In this document: positions 1 to 11,521 of the stretch, in pieces
Layout: each line of letters starts with the position of its first letter
How positions within the stretch are numbered: position 1 is the first letter of the stretch
Assembly: GCA_914767715.1 (NCBI GenBank)
Contig: OU612074.1
Span: 21,932,062 to 21,996,061 of the forward strand
DNA: 64,000 nucleotides
Direction: 5' to 3'
Source of the DNA: Membranipora membranacea
Lineage: Eukaryota > Bryozoa > Gymnolaemata > Cheilostomatida > Membraniporidae
Translations under genes and position numbers: made by a program
Notes under the pieces: generated by a model
Told to the model about the DNA's origin: nothing
Databases searched by the model: none
What the model saw: the letters and a program-made list of their open reading frames with translations, nothing else

Positions 1-113
1 ACTCTCAATCCAAAGTCTTAATTATTCTGTGGAAAAGGTAAAGATGTCAAACATATTTTGTTATTTCTTCACTACAAATCAGAATCACATTACAATGCAG
101 TGATAAATCATAC

Positions 114-3100
114 CTTTCCATTTAGGGCGGTGTGAACCTTGCTAGCTACGACTTTAACAGGGTCTGGTAGATTGGAGATGATCTTTGCTCGTCCCTGAAA
201 CAAAGCAATATCATATCATTCATTTGCTAACTCATCTCGCACAGTATAAGAGACAAAAATATTAATAGGGCAACCAGGAAAACTATAGTAGTTGGCTGAG
301 GCGCCTACCATAAACACAGAGATAGAATTACTCCAGTCAGCTGGCCACAGAGGATCATGAAATTTAAATCTACTGGCAGTTATCAAAACAATACCAGCAC
401 AAAAGCTGCATGTGTGTTATAGTAGTCTGGTGTATGTATATAATAAACCCCGAATATAATGATTACACTCTATGAGCTTCAAGGCAATAATTTCTATTCA
501 CTGACCTCTACATTTTCCAGAGTATCAGCGGTTACTGTTATCATGTGATCGGTAGCGAGGGAGGTCAATGCAGCATTCAGTACTTCACTGCACAGAGTTT
601 TCAGCAGATATTTAGCCAAGTTAGTTTGCAAATCCTCATCCTCTGCAAAAGATAAGAAGCTAACAAATTTATACATTGTCAAAAATAAAGTAGCCTGGGC
701 AAGCACCTGTCACTAAAGGGGAGCACCTGTCACTAAAGGGGAGCACCTGTCACTAAAGGGGAGCTACCTGCACTGTCACTAAAGGGGAGCTCCCTGCGCT
801 GAAAACTTAACCTGACTATGGTTTCATGGTTTGGTATCATATCACACTCCTTGGTTGACTGGCTGCAACTGATTGAGGACATTAATAATTCTGAGGAAAA
901 TCATAAGATCACAATCTGGGTTATGACAGCCTCGAGTGACAGTCTTGACATTAAACGCACAAACATACCCTAAAGGAGTTAAGTATATGCAAGAGGAAAG
1001 TTCACTTCGCACATGTTTCAAATAGCTAACATTCACACACCCTTTTTACTTTGTATCGACTGCCGCCTCAGCTAGCCAAAATTTAGTGCTAGCTAACATT
1101 GAGTCATCTTCAAACTAGCCACACTAAACTCTAGCTAACATTTACTCCTACAGAGTAGCATCACTACATGTGAGCAAGTATATTATAGACCTAGTGCATA
1201 ATGACAAAATATATTTATCATGGATAACTTTGATAAAATAAGCTTACCATGGATGACCTTAATGGATTTTTCAAACAGTTTGATGTTTGAGTAGAGAGCG
1301 TTAATCTTCTCCTCCAGTTCAGCTTGTTTCTTCCTCTTGTTAGCGCCCCCTGGTGTGTGAGCAGTGGACGACTCCATAAACATACTCTTAGCTACCTCCT
1401 GGTACTTATCTCGCAGTGGTCTGTAATTGACATATGGTAATATTTAGAAAACAATTTTGAAACATTTCTTGGACTTTTGTGACCTCAGGGGTCTCTCAAT
1501 TAGAATAAGCGATCACTACTCTCATTTGGTATTTCAATTAGAAAACTTTGTTCCCAAATCCTTCACTCAGAATTTAAGGTCCCATCAATGAGGGAACCGT
1601 TTAGGAAGGAAACTCCTAGCAAATCTCGCTCACTCACTAAGCGATAAGATAGAGAGTTCAGCTGTTTCCAGCTGATAGACCCTCCATAATCATCAGTAGG
1701 TAGTTGTTCCACTTTTAAATTAAATTAAATTAAAACCTTCTAAAAATAATATTTTGACAGCATTCAGCCAGATCGACTTGGCAAGCTGATGAGTTTTCTC
1801 GTCTGGTTTAAGGGGCCCTCACCTGTGCAGACGTTGTGCGATCTCCTCCTTCATCACATCAATACATTCCTCCATCTCAGGTAACTTCTCTATAACATCA
1901 ACTATGTCCTCGACACTCAAAAAGTTCAGCATCTGAGAAATCCAATAATAAAATTCAATCGAATCATCGGTTTTTTGTAACAAAAATCAGGTGGGTAATG
2001 TTTGCAACACACTACGTTAAGTTTGGAACAGCACATACCCCTAGTCCCATCATTGTAACATTCTATGTCAAGAAGGTATAAAGCCGTTTTGTTTCATTTT
2101 GTTGATCAAATTTATTGCACTATTTTACACTCATGTGAAAGAAAGATAATCAGAGCGAAATATGATGTTGTTATCGTCTCTCTCGCTGTCCCTACAGGAT
2201 AGGATAAGCTTTATTTATCTTATCCCTTAGTTTTACCTTCTGTCCGTGAGAAGAAGAGCTGGCGCTGCTAGTCATATCCTCATCATCACTGTCTCCGCCC
2301 TTAGCCCCGCCTCTTTTAAACTTACTCTTCACAGCCTTAGATTTGACCTCTCGACCTTGAGTGCCTCCTCCAGACTTAGATGTGGCTAAAATAGGAAAAT
2401 GTGATGATTGATCTGGTGAAGGAAAGATGGGATTGTAGAAAGTTATATAATCAAGTATTAGAATGAAACGTAAAATGAAAAACTTGGTTTCGATTTACAA
2501 ACCGGATAACTTTGACACCCACACTGATAAGGGGATTTAATTTGGTGAGTTCAGTTTTCCTCTGTTCACATAGTGTGGTGTCAAAATAGTATAAACAGCT
2601 GATGATGGTGTAATTAGGAGTTGTTGTCCCAAATTACATGTTTGTCAGCGAGGTGACAACTCCTGTTTGAGAAGTGGCAGTGTACTCATGTGCAGCTAAT
2701 CCTCCGCCTCTGGGTCTGACTAAATAGGATATTCCAGATAACTAACCCAGAAATTTAGTGATGGCTCCAGCGCAGGCCATGCCTGAGGTAGCCTATAGTT
2801 TTGAGAATTCCTCAAGGAGTTACTGTTGCAGTATGTTAAAGCATATTTTAATCATAAGTAATCCTCAGACGACGCTGGAATACTATTTGCCCTTTTGAGG
2901 TTGATCATCTAATAATGTGCTAATGATATGGTGCAGCTAATTCATCTAGCTCTAGGTCTGACTATATGGTGATAATCTCAATAATGTAAGCAACGATTTG
3001 AGAAGTACAAGTACAAGCTAAAGAAACATTTTGTCTTTGAAGTTGGTCACCTAATAAGCTGTGTTTTGTGTCTTACCAGCAGCCTTCTTTTTCCTCTCAT

Positions 3101-6100
3101 CTTTTTTGGAGCCGCTGTCGTCTCCAGCACCGAGCAGATTTCTCTTATCAGAAGAATCAGTAAACACACTGGCGTTCATCTTCATATCCTATATAACAGA
3201 AAAAACCCGACATGGTCAGTTACAGCATGATACCCGCGTCAATAAGCCTGGGAGATGAGCTGTGAGTCATGCAGATTACTGACAGCCTTATTTAAACAGC
3301 AAGCACCTGACAAACAATTACAAAGCAGGACTGCCTGGCTGGAATGAAATTAAAAACAGTTCTGTGCATTGGTTGTGTTCTTTTAGCTAGCTAGCAGTTC
3401 ATATATATAGTGTAAAAATACATCCAGTCTCAATTGCCATTACAAATGAATAAATATGATGAATATTAAAGGGCTACAATGTCGCGAAACAGGAATCAAT
3501 TCCGACAAAACAAACTCCATCAGGAGTAAAGATCTTAGCCTCACCTTTTTAGCTTTCTGGTTCATGATTTCCTCGAATGGAGCGGCGCACTTATTAATGA
3601 ACTCCTGTGTAGTGACTATAGTATCAGCTAATAACACGGCGGTCTTATGTGACTTAATAGACATCTGTACCAGCTGAGCTCCATCCATAGGTGAGACAAC
3701 CGAGGGTAAGATAGACTGTAACAAACAACATAGGAGGGGATAATATGTGGCATGCTTTGTGCTCAAAGGTGAACTGGCTCACTGTATTGGTGTTGGATTG
3801 AGCTTAGACTTAGTTTCTTAGAACAAGGGGTTTGATGTTAGTATGACCGCCCTAATTTTAAGTTACTAGTGCGAATCCATGTTGATTCTACAAAGGCTTT
3901 GTAGAAGCTCTCGTTCCCATATGTATAGTGCAATCTTCAACTCTTTGCTGTTGTATCAAGGGATTTATTCATATTCAAATAAAAGCTTTTAAGGATATAT
4001 CTAGATTGTGAAAAGATGAGGAAGTTTGTCTATTGTATATGTCGCTTGCTTGACTTGTTAGATAAATCATAACACTAGGTCTAAAGTACTCACCATAGCG
4101 TCCACATAACTGTTAGCAGACAGACATTCCTCTATAGCCACATCCAGATTCTCCAGGCAGTTCTCACTAACACAGCAGGCGTTCAGCATGATAGCTGAGT
4201 TACTAAACAGCTTCTTAATATAAACCTTAGCGTCGGGTATACCAAGTCTGGTTACGGAATCAAACTCTACAAACAAGAACAACCACAATGATAACACTTA
4301 ATTAAAGCTGAAACAGTAACAATTTAACATAACTTTCTGAAAAAAGGCTAATACGTGCAAAACAAAATCTTTGCAGTGGCGATGACAACATATAGAGGGT
4401 GGACAGGCAAGGATAGCCTTCGGTATCAAACAACCAAAGCCAAGTCTGCCATATCTTTGGTGTAATTTGAAATAATTGTTCGGATTTATCTCCCAGTGAT
4501 TGACAAGCACTCTGTAATGTGAAAAGCTCCTCTACTTTTAGTATTCAAAGATACTATACCAGTTATTTGTTCTGTCTGAATCAAAGAACTAAACAACCAC
4601 ACTCCGCTTGTGATGACGCCGTACCGTAGTACCATGACTTGCGGAGTAAAACTCACCTAGATAACCGTTTTGGTTGTAGAAGTTTTTGACCCATGTAGAC
4701 TGAGCGTCAGAGTAGATATCAGGAGTGTATGTAGTCTTATTACCGCTTAGTGTGCCCTTCAATCTACGGCTACTGATCAACTCCTCCAATAAATCTACAA
4801 CAGGAGGAGGGAACAAAGGTACAAATCTCTGTATAACATAGCATGCCAAACAGCACACAAACAAGGCAGGTGTAGCACCTTTAGAAATTAACTACTCCTA
4901 ATAACAACACATGTGTCTACGGCTACTGATCAACTCCTTCAATAAATCTACAATAAGAGGGAACAAATAATGCATCATAGCAGGCCAAACATAACGCATG
5001 TAGAGGGCAGGTGGAGCACCTCGAAAAATTATTATTATATTATTAGTATTATGCCCTTATTTAAAAGTTGTCTTCTCTTGGTTGCAATGGTTCAATACGC
5101 TGATAACTTCAACTATGGCACTTGATACTTGGAAACAACGAGTTAGGCCGGCAGATCTATATCAGATCTATATCAGACTCAGATCTATATCAGACTCAGA
5201 TCTATATCAGACTCAGATCTATATCAGACTCAGATCTATATCAGACTCAGATCTATATCAGGAGCTGATTTCAACATTAGAATTAAATAAAAAAAGCTTG
5301 CTTCTTTGATGAGATTTGAACTCGAAGATAAGCGTGCAACGATCAGATGATGATGTGGGATATAATGTTGAAATGAAACATCTAAGACTAACTTACCATA
5401 GAGCAGTACTTCAGGGATGTTATATCTATTCATCACATTAGTCACTGACGTGGGTCTAAAACAACAACAACAACAATAATTGTAAAATCACAGAATGTTT
5501 TATAACACTGTCTATTGTAGGAACACATCACAATTTGACATGTAATGTCAGGGGGATACGCAATCACATGTTCTAGGTGCAGGTGAATTACAAAATTTGT
5601 GGTGTGGCTTGTTAATTCCTTACAGAGGAGCAATCACAGATACTCCCTTGCTGACTCAAATTTACGAATCGGTCACGACAGAAACTTTGTGAATTTGAGT
5701 TAGCAAGAAAGTCTGTGTGACCAAAAATTTGCTGTGGGGACCAATGTATGGTGACTTTTGTGACAAACTCAGTATACTACAAAGTAAGCCTTAAAGAATT
5801 TGTACACCAGCTTACCTGGTGACAGCCGAGAATATTCCTCTGATTCTAGCTTTATGTCTGCTAATATACGAGTCAGTATATAGGACATCTGTATTAGATG
5901 GATTTATCTTACCAAATATCAGCTCACCAACTCTACTACCCATCTCCTACATAATAAAAAGTCATGGATCATGGTCGTAAGAGGCTTCTATATCTGATGA
6001 GTTTTATGGAGTATGGAGTTAACAAAGGCTTTGTTTGAGAATTGCCTCAGAGCAACAGTGCAACAGAAACAGACGTTCATCATCCAATGAAAAATTACAG

Positions 6101-9100
6101 TCGCATATTAATTACCAACACAAATACAACAGAATAATCCACATTTAAAGAAAAAGATAAACAGCGACACAATTGTTTTTGGGCAACTACAGTGATAAGT
6201 AAAACCTTATAGGAAGGCCTGGTATATACTTATTGATACATTATCTATCTGTATATTAGAGAAATATGAGACTGACCTTTTTGATGAAATCTCCAGGTAG
6301 ATCGTAGTCTTTAGTGAGCATAGCAAAGGTGACCTGTCCTAAATCCTGTAGCTGATCGTTAACATCACGAGCCATCTGATCAAGGTACGAGCTGAAATAA
6401 TAAAATATGTACACAGTTATACAGTACCTCAACAGCATGTTAAAGTGTATGATGGGGTATAAAAAACTCAATAATCATATAAAAAATCATAAATTCCATG
6501 AGGGACCATGTCGATGGTATCACGCTGCAGGAGAGTGAATCGGTCCATGAGGGACCATGTCGATGGTATCACACCGCAGGAGAGTGAATCGGTCTCATGT
6601 CGATGGTATCACACCGCAGGAGAGTGAATCGGTCTCATGTCGATGGTATCACACAGCAGGAGAGTGAATCGGTCCATGAGGGACCATGTCGATGGTATCA
6701 CGCCGCAGGAGAGTGAATCGGTCTCATGTCGATGGTATCACACCGCAGGAGAGTGAATCGGTCTCATGTCGATGGTATCACGCCGCAGGAGAGTGAATCG
6801 GTCTCATGTCGATGGTATCACGCCGCAGGAGAGTGAATCGGTCTCATGTCGATGGTATCACGCCGCAGGAGAGTGAATCGGTCTCATGTCGATGGTATCA
6901 CATAGCAGGGGAGTGAATCGGTCTCATGTCGATGGTTTCACACCGCAGGAGAGTGAATCGGTCTCATGTCGATGGTATCACACCGCAGGAGAGTGAATCG
7001 GTCTTATGTCGATGGCATCACACTGCAGAAGAGTGAATCGGTCTCATGTCGATGGTATCACGCCGCAGGAGAGTGAATCGGTCTCATGTCGATGGTATCA
7101 CGCCGCAGGAGAGTGAATCGGTCTCATATCGATGGTATCACATCGCAGGGGAGTGAATCGGTCTCATGTCGATGGTATCACGCCGCATGAGAGTGAATCG
7201 GTCTCATGTCGATGGTATCACGCCGCATGAGAGTGAATCGGTCTCATGTCGATGGTATCACGCCGCAGGAGAGTGAATCGGTCTCATTGGGAAGGTTTTC
7301 CATGACAATCATTGAGGTTAACTTCATTGAATATCAGCGGGGGAGACCCTATCAACTCTTATTGGAGTCCAGCTAGACAATCAGACTACACAATGACCTT
7401 ATATTTGAAAGAGAACAAACTGATATTATGATCATAATAATAAATTATGTTATCATTTTGTCATTATTTGGTCTATTCCTGTCACCTTGATCAATAGTAC
7501 TAAAACAATAACACAATACCTACAGGCAGGCTTGTGTTCATAAATAAAATATCATCATAGACCATACCTGTGTATAATCTGACCGAGTACAAACTGCGTC
7601 TCAGGATCATCTGCTACAATCTGGTGTGTTTTGCTCTCGATGTGATTCATGTTCACATTGATAGACTGCTGTATTGTCACCAGGTTAACTCTCCCTACAA
7701 ACAAGTGTGAGGTTACAGGCATTATTCGTTGAGGATAATAGTCCAGTAAATAAACTTCTGGACATACTAGAGCAGTGACTAATTATATTTTACACAAAAT
7801 AGTGAGTTCATTAAATTTCTTTTACCTTGGCTATCTTTACCAGCTCACTAGATTCAACTTGCAAAACAAGGCATTGAATTGAATGTAGCTGATGTCATAC
7901 CATGAAAACACCAATAGTCTCTCCAAAGCAGTCTAGAAAATTGTTTGAAACCCAAGGAAGAGTGCCAGGTCCGTCCTTTAGCAGTACATATATTTAACAA
8001 AACAGGTCAAAACACGAACGAAAACAGAAACATTGTAATTGATCTTTCTTGAATGAGGTTAGCAATTACTCTGAGTTCACTTTTCCCTTCACTTATCATC
8101 AAGTTTGCCGTGTGCAAGTTTTCCTCTACCGCAAATGTTTCGGAGATTTATCTTGTGTTGCGAATTATATTTTATAGTTCAATTGAGTGAAAAACTGCGC
8201 TGTTGCAATGAATTAGGTTGCTTTTCTTTATTTCTTATGGTTGCAATGAATTAAAAAGTTGTGTCCAGCAAAGAGATGACCATAACAGAGTGGCTCAACG
8301 TACCCCATACAAAATGCGGACCCGGCTCAACGTGCCCCGTGCTTGGGGCACGTTGGGCCGCTTTCCAACTTTTTTTGAAACAGCAGTATTTCCTTTTCTT
8401 GCTGCAGTTGGTTTCTGACATCACTCATGTTGATGGAAGATATGAAGACCTATTTCAGTGCCAATTTTTGTTAATCTGGCGCAATTCAACTGCATGTTAC
8501 AATCAAATATGTAAAAACTGGCTCAACGTACCCCGCCTTCCCCTACATTCTGAGTGAGCGATTTGGGAGCGATTTTCTCTAATTGAAACACCAAGTGAGT
8601 GATAATTTTGAGCAATGTGATAGTGATAACTTGCTGTAGTAAAGGATCACTCTTTCTAATTGAAAGACCCCCTGCTTACCTGCGTGTACCATCACTTCTT
8701 CTTGTATCTCCTTCTCTAGCTCCTGTGGGGTGAGATAACTCTTACCATCACTGGTATATATAACTTCTATCAGTCCTAGAGATATGAGCTTATCTACTAT
8801 CTCATGACAGTTCCTCTCTGCTAACCTGGCAATATGAAAATATGTAAATCAGATGGCAGGCAGGGTAAGCAATGTATACATATGTATAAAGAAATTGCAG
8901 GCCTGTTAGAATAGATAGAGGAATAACAGGGAACTATGGACTGGGACAAGCCAGGGTAACTACTTGGTTTGACTGATTTCATTACTGATTACTCAATTAC
9001 TTACTTTATACTGTAGCCTAGTAAGTAAGACATAAGTAAGTGTGATGATCCAAAACAGTTGTAATCACATTTTGTTGTTGTTACTAAATTATCAAATCAA

Positions 9101-9543
9101 GTCTTCACAAGTATTAATTACAATTATGTTGAAACAAGAAGTGAGAGACAAGTCTATAACGCTCTTGGTTGAAATCAGGGCATTTTTTTCAGTCTATTGA
9201 ATAACATGATGATGGGCCTATATACATAGATATATTTACTGAAACACATTTTGGTTTGTTTCTCTTGTCATGTCATGTATGTTAGTTATTATTGGCCCAT
9301 TATTAATATGATAGATTATAAATCATATTTATAATAATAAAAAATGACATCAGATCAAGGAATCCTTGATTAGAGCAATCAACTTGAATTTTATTTGCAT
9401 TGATTGTATTTCTATTTTTTGTATTGGAATTTCCATGATTTTAATCAATTTAAAAAGATAGTTTACCTCTGAGTTGTGCTTGAAAGCTGGGCTCTCTGAA
9501 AGTCAGAAGCCAGCTTCTTAATTTCTTCCCATGTGGCAGCCAT
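114..9543 (-). CDS. UFL1: UFM1-protein ligase 1 (UFL1), 15 exons, C-terminus off the window
   Basis: E3 ligase that moves UFM1 from UFC1 to ER and ribosomal substrates, acting with DDRGK1/UFBP1 at the ER membrane. Exons on the minus strand: 9467-9543, 8680-8825, 7568-7694, 6277-6391, 5816-5946, 5397-5455, 4657-4794, 4094-4266, 3545-3715, 3077-3188, 2237-2385, 1823-1932, 1248-1420, 506-642, 114-194. Phases join without a break to give 633 residues; animal UFL1 is about 790, so the C-terminal fifth lies past the left edge. The start reads MAATWEEIKKLASDFQRAQ, the family's N-terminus. Other recognisable blocks are RHKARIRG, RLGIPDA and STWV. Residues about 1-200 form the winged-helix part known in the family; residues 380-466 are a Lys/Ser/Asp-rich linker. 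Introns carry a minisatellite and MITEs. Confidence 0.95.
704..800. repeat. Short tandem repeat, about 22-base unit
   Basis: Four to five copies of a unit containing AGCACCTGTCACTAAAGGGG, the last ones diverged. It lies in a UFL1 intron between exons 13 and 14 of the transcript. Confidence 0.85.
1488..1683. mobile_element. MITE, GGGGTCTTTCAATTAGA family, copy 1 (decayed)
   Basis: The left end reads GGGGTCTCTCAATTAGA and the body has the family's GCGATC and CTCACTCAC blocks. The right end is degraded (TGATAGACCCT). It sits in a UFL1 intron. The best-preserved copy is at 39805-40047. Confidence 0.6.
5152..5262. repeat. 18-base tandem repeat (AGATCTATATCAGACTC)
   Basis: About six near-identical copies in a UFL1 intron, with two shortened units at the left. 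The array creates many BglII-like AGATCT sites. No coding role is seen. Confidence 0.9.
6496..7286. repeat. 40-base minisatellite, about 19 units, in a UFL1 intron
   Basis: From 6721 to 7280 units start exactly every 40 bases, beginning GTCTCATGTCGATGGTATCA and ending GAGTGAATCG. Units differ mainly at positions 21-26 (CGCCGC, CACCGC, CATAGC and similar). The left part holds longer units with an extra CCATGAGGGAC, which can pair as GGTCCATGAGGGACC. The intervals vary only by point changes, so this is a minisatellite, not a spacer array. Confidence 0.95.
8322..8358. repeat. GC-rich palindrome in a UFL1 intron
   Basis: CTCAACGTGCCCC is followed by GTGCTT and then GGGGCACGTTGGG, giving a strong stem. 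Two more copies of GGCTCAACGTACCCC lie at about 8292 and 8520. No protein is supported here. Confidence 0.6.
8548..8671. mobile_element. MITE, GGGGTCTTTCAATTAGA family, copy 2 (left half missing)
   Basis: The right half matches the copy at 39805-40047: a CTGAGTGAGCGATTT block, a TAATTTTGAGC block and the end TCTAATTGAAAGACCCC. The end lies only two bases from the GTAAGC donor of UFL1 exon 2 (donor at 8674-8679), so the element forms the intron side of that splice site. Confidence 0.8.
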
Positions 9544-9923
9544 GGTCTTCTTTTATTCTCAAGGAATGATATGGGATATTGTCAGGGATCCAGTGGGTGG
9601 GAGCAAGAAAATGTTGGACAAGCTCTTCAGATTTCCACATGGCACTTTATTAGTACAATAAACAGTCCTTCATAGCATGGCAAAGTATCTCTTCACTCCG
9701 ATGCTATATGCCTACATGGTAAGACTAACTTAAATTATTGCATCTGATTGGTTATGTGCTACGGTTTTCTAGGTATAAATATGATAGTCAAGTAACTACA
9801 ACTCCATAAGTCATTATTTCAACCTAATTATACTTCACTCGCTGTGACTATGAGCTCTTACAGACTAATAATATGAACTGCTTGTAATTTCCAATTTAAA
9901 CCTTTAGAGATCATCAATCAAGG
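9544..9923. promoter_or_regulatory. 380-base divergent promoter region between UFL1 and the stefin
   Basis: The two start codons point away from each other with 380 bases between them. An inverted CCAAT box (GATTGG, 9746-9751) and a TATA box (TATAAATA, 9774-9781) face the stefin. No TATA box is clear on the UFL1 side, as expected for a housekeeping gene. Confidence 0.6.
9774..9781 (+). promoter_or_regulatory. TATA box of the stefin gene
   Basis: TATAAATA lies 143 bases before the stefin ATG, with an inverted CCAAT box 23 bases upstream. This predicts transcription starting near 9805. Confidence 0.5.
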
Positions 9924-11521
9924 ATGTCAACAACCAAAAGTTTACTAATTATCCAGCTGTTTGCTATATTGCAGATTTGTGTCATATTAACTGCTACTGC
10001 AACCATGCTGGCTGGAGGCACCACAGAGGAGAAGGCTGCAAATGCAGATATCCAAGATAAAGTCAATCAGGTATTGTTTAATAGTTCCTAGTTGTAAAAA
10101 ATACAAATTATAAATCTACTGATATGATATGATGATGATCATGAATTGAATGATTGATTCAATTGATGATTATTAGTTCTTATGAATATGTCTATGATCA
10201 TAATGATTTTGATGTATTGCTCAATTACTAGTGTGTACTCACTAAGCTACTTAGTTAGAATAGAAAGCCTACTAAATTAATCTGATCAATGGTCTTACTA
10301 TCTGATAGTTTAGTGTAACAGAGTATAGGTACAATTTACTTCTTAGCATCACAGTCACAAACTATTATGGATAGTTACCTGGTCTGATCAGTAGCAGGGA
10401 GGGTTGGTGGGCCTGACTAGTACTTGGCTGTTCTTGGCTCTGTTGGTTGTAACAGCTGCTGTGTTTGTCATCCCAGATTGTACCATAAATGATCTGCCAT
10501 TGGCTCTCCGACTCCACCTGACCGATCAGAGCAGCACATTGGCTACATGTTTGGTAAATTCAAAAACAAATAAATTACCATCGATATAAAATGTTTTCTA
10601 TATTTTCTTCATCCCTTAAGGTAAAGGCGAAATTTTTAGAGAATATGGGCGAGAATGCTGGCGATATCTCCGACTTCACCGCTGTGTCTTACAAAAGTCA
10701 AGTTGTTGCTGGAACAAACTACTTCGTCAAGGTAGGTGGATAAATCGGCAACTTAGGGTCTCGTAAGTGCCCGGTTGGTATGTATTGTAGTAGAATATAC
10801 TAGGCTCAAAATACATAATATAATACGCTAGGAGTCATCTCCAAATACTTATGCAAGGCAGCCATTTTATCCTTAGGAAAGGTAGTAATACCTTGAGGAC
10901 AATCCACATAAGATTTTAGAGAGTTGGATGACATCCATTCAGTCATTCATGTATCACCTGAAATCATAGATGATTATTGATAAACAATCCTTTGGAACAT
11001 TAACAGCCATTATAGACCTAAGTCGATTATCAAAATCTTGATAAGTTGGTACTTTGTTTCGACACTCAAACATTTATAAGTGTCATGCTAACAAAGTTTT
11101 AGAACTCCACCAGAGCTTTTATCGAAGTTTCTAGTTGGGAAATTTTGGTTCTATATAGAACATGCTAGATGTGCATTGGAATAAGCGGTGGTTTCTTCAG
11201 ATATTTTAAATCATTGAAGGCTGTTGTAGTAGATTATTGTAGGATTCACATTATTCTTTACCTCAATCATATTCAAATACATTGATATCCTCCGCCTGCT
11301 ATAGTTTCTAGAGGAATAGCTGATTTCTTGAATGAAAGAAGCCTTACGCCTATTGTATTTTTATAACTTACATACTTTTTTCTCTTACACAGGTGAGAAC
11401 TGGTGAGGATACCTACGCACACCTGAGAATCTTCATGCCCCTACCCTTCGCCGGAGATACACCAGAGCTAGTGGGAAACCAGACCAGCAAGACCAAGGAG
11501 GATCCAATCAGCTATTTCTAA
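9924..11521 (+). CDS. Stefin-type cystatin (cystatin A/B-like) with an in-frame signal peptide
   Basis: Reversible inhibitor of papain-like cysteine proteases (cathepsins). Exons are 9924-10070, 10621-10731 and 11393-11521, all phase 0, giving 128 residues. The stefin core begins at Met28 with the conserved Gly pair (G31-G32). The first inhibitory loop is QVVAG at 76-80, followed by TNYF; the second hairpin has PLP at 102-104, and the end SKTKEDPISYF is typical of stefins. No disulfide cysteines occur in the core, which marks a type 1 cystatin. Residues 1-27 (MSTTKSLLIIQLFAILQICV and on) look like a signal peptide, whereas stefins normally lack one. TTGCAG just inside this stretch could be a splice acceptor, so translation from Met28 giving a cytosolic 101-residue form is possible. 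Confidence 0.93.

Noticed and set aside
6496-7286. Regular direct repeats resembling a CRISPR array
   Set aside because: The whole 40-base unit repeats with point changes; there are no unique spacers, and the host is eukaryotic.
8218-8557. Two overlapping frames of 66 and 98 codons
   Set aside because: They lie in a UFL1 intron across the CTCAACG repeat and palindrome; no splice or homology support.
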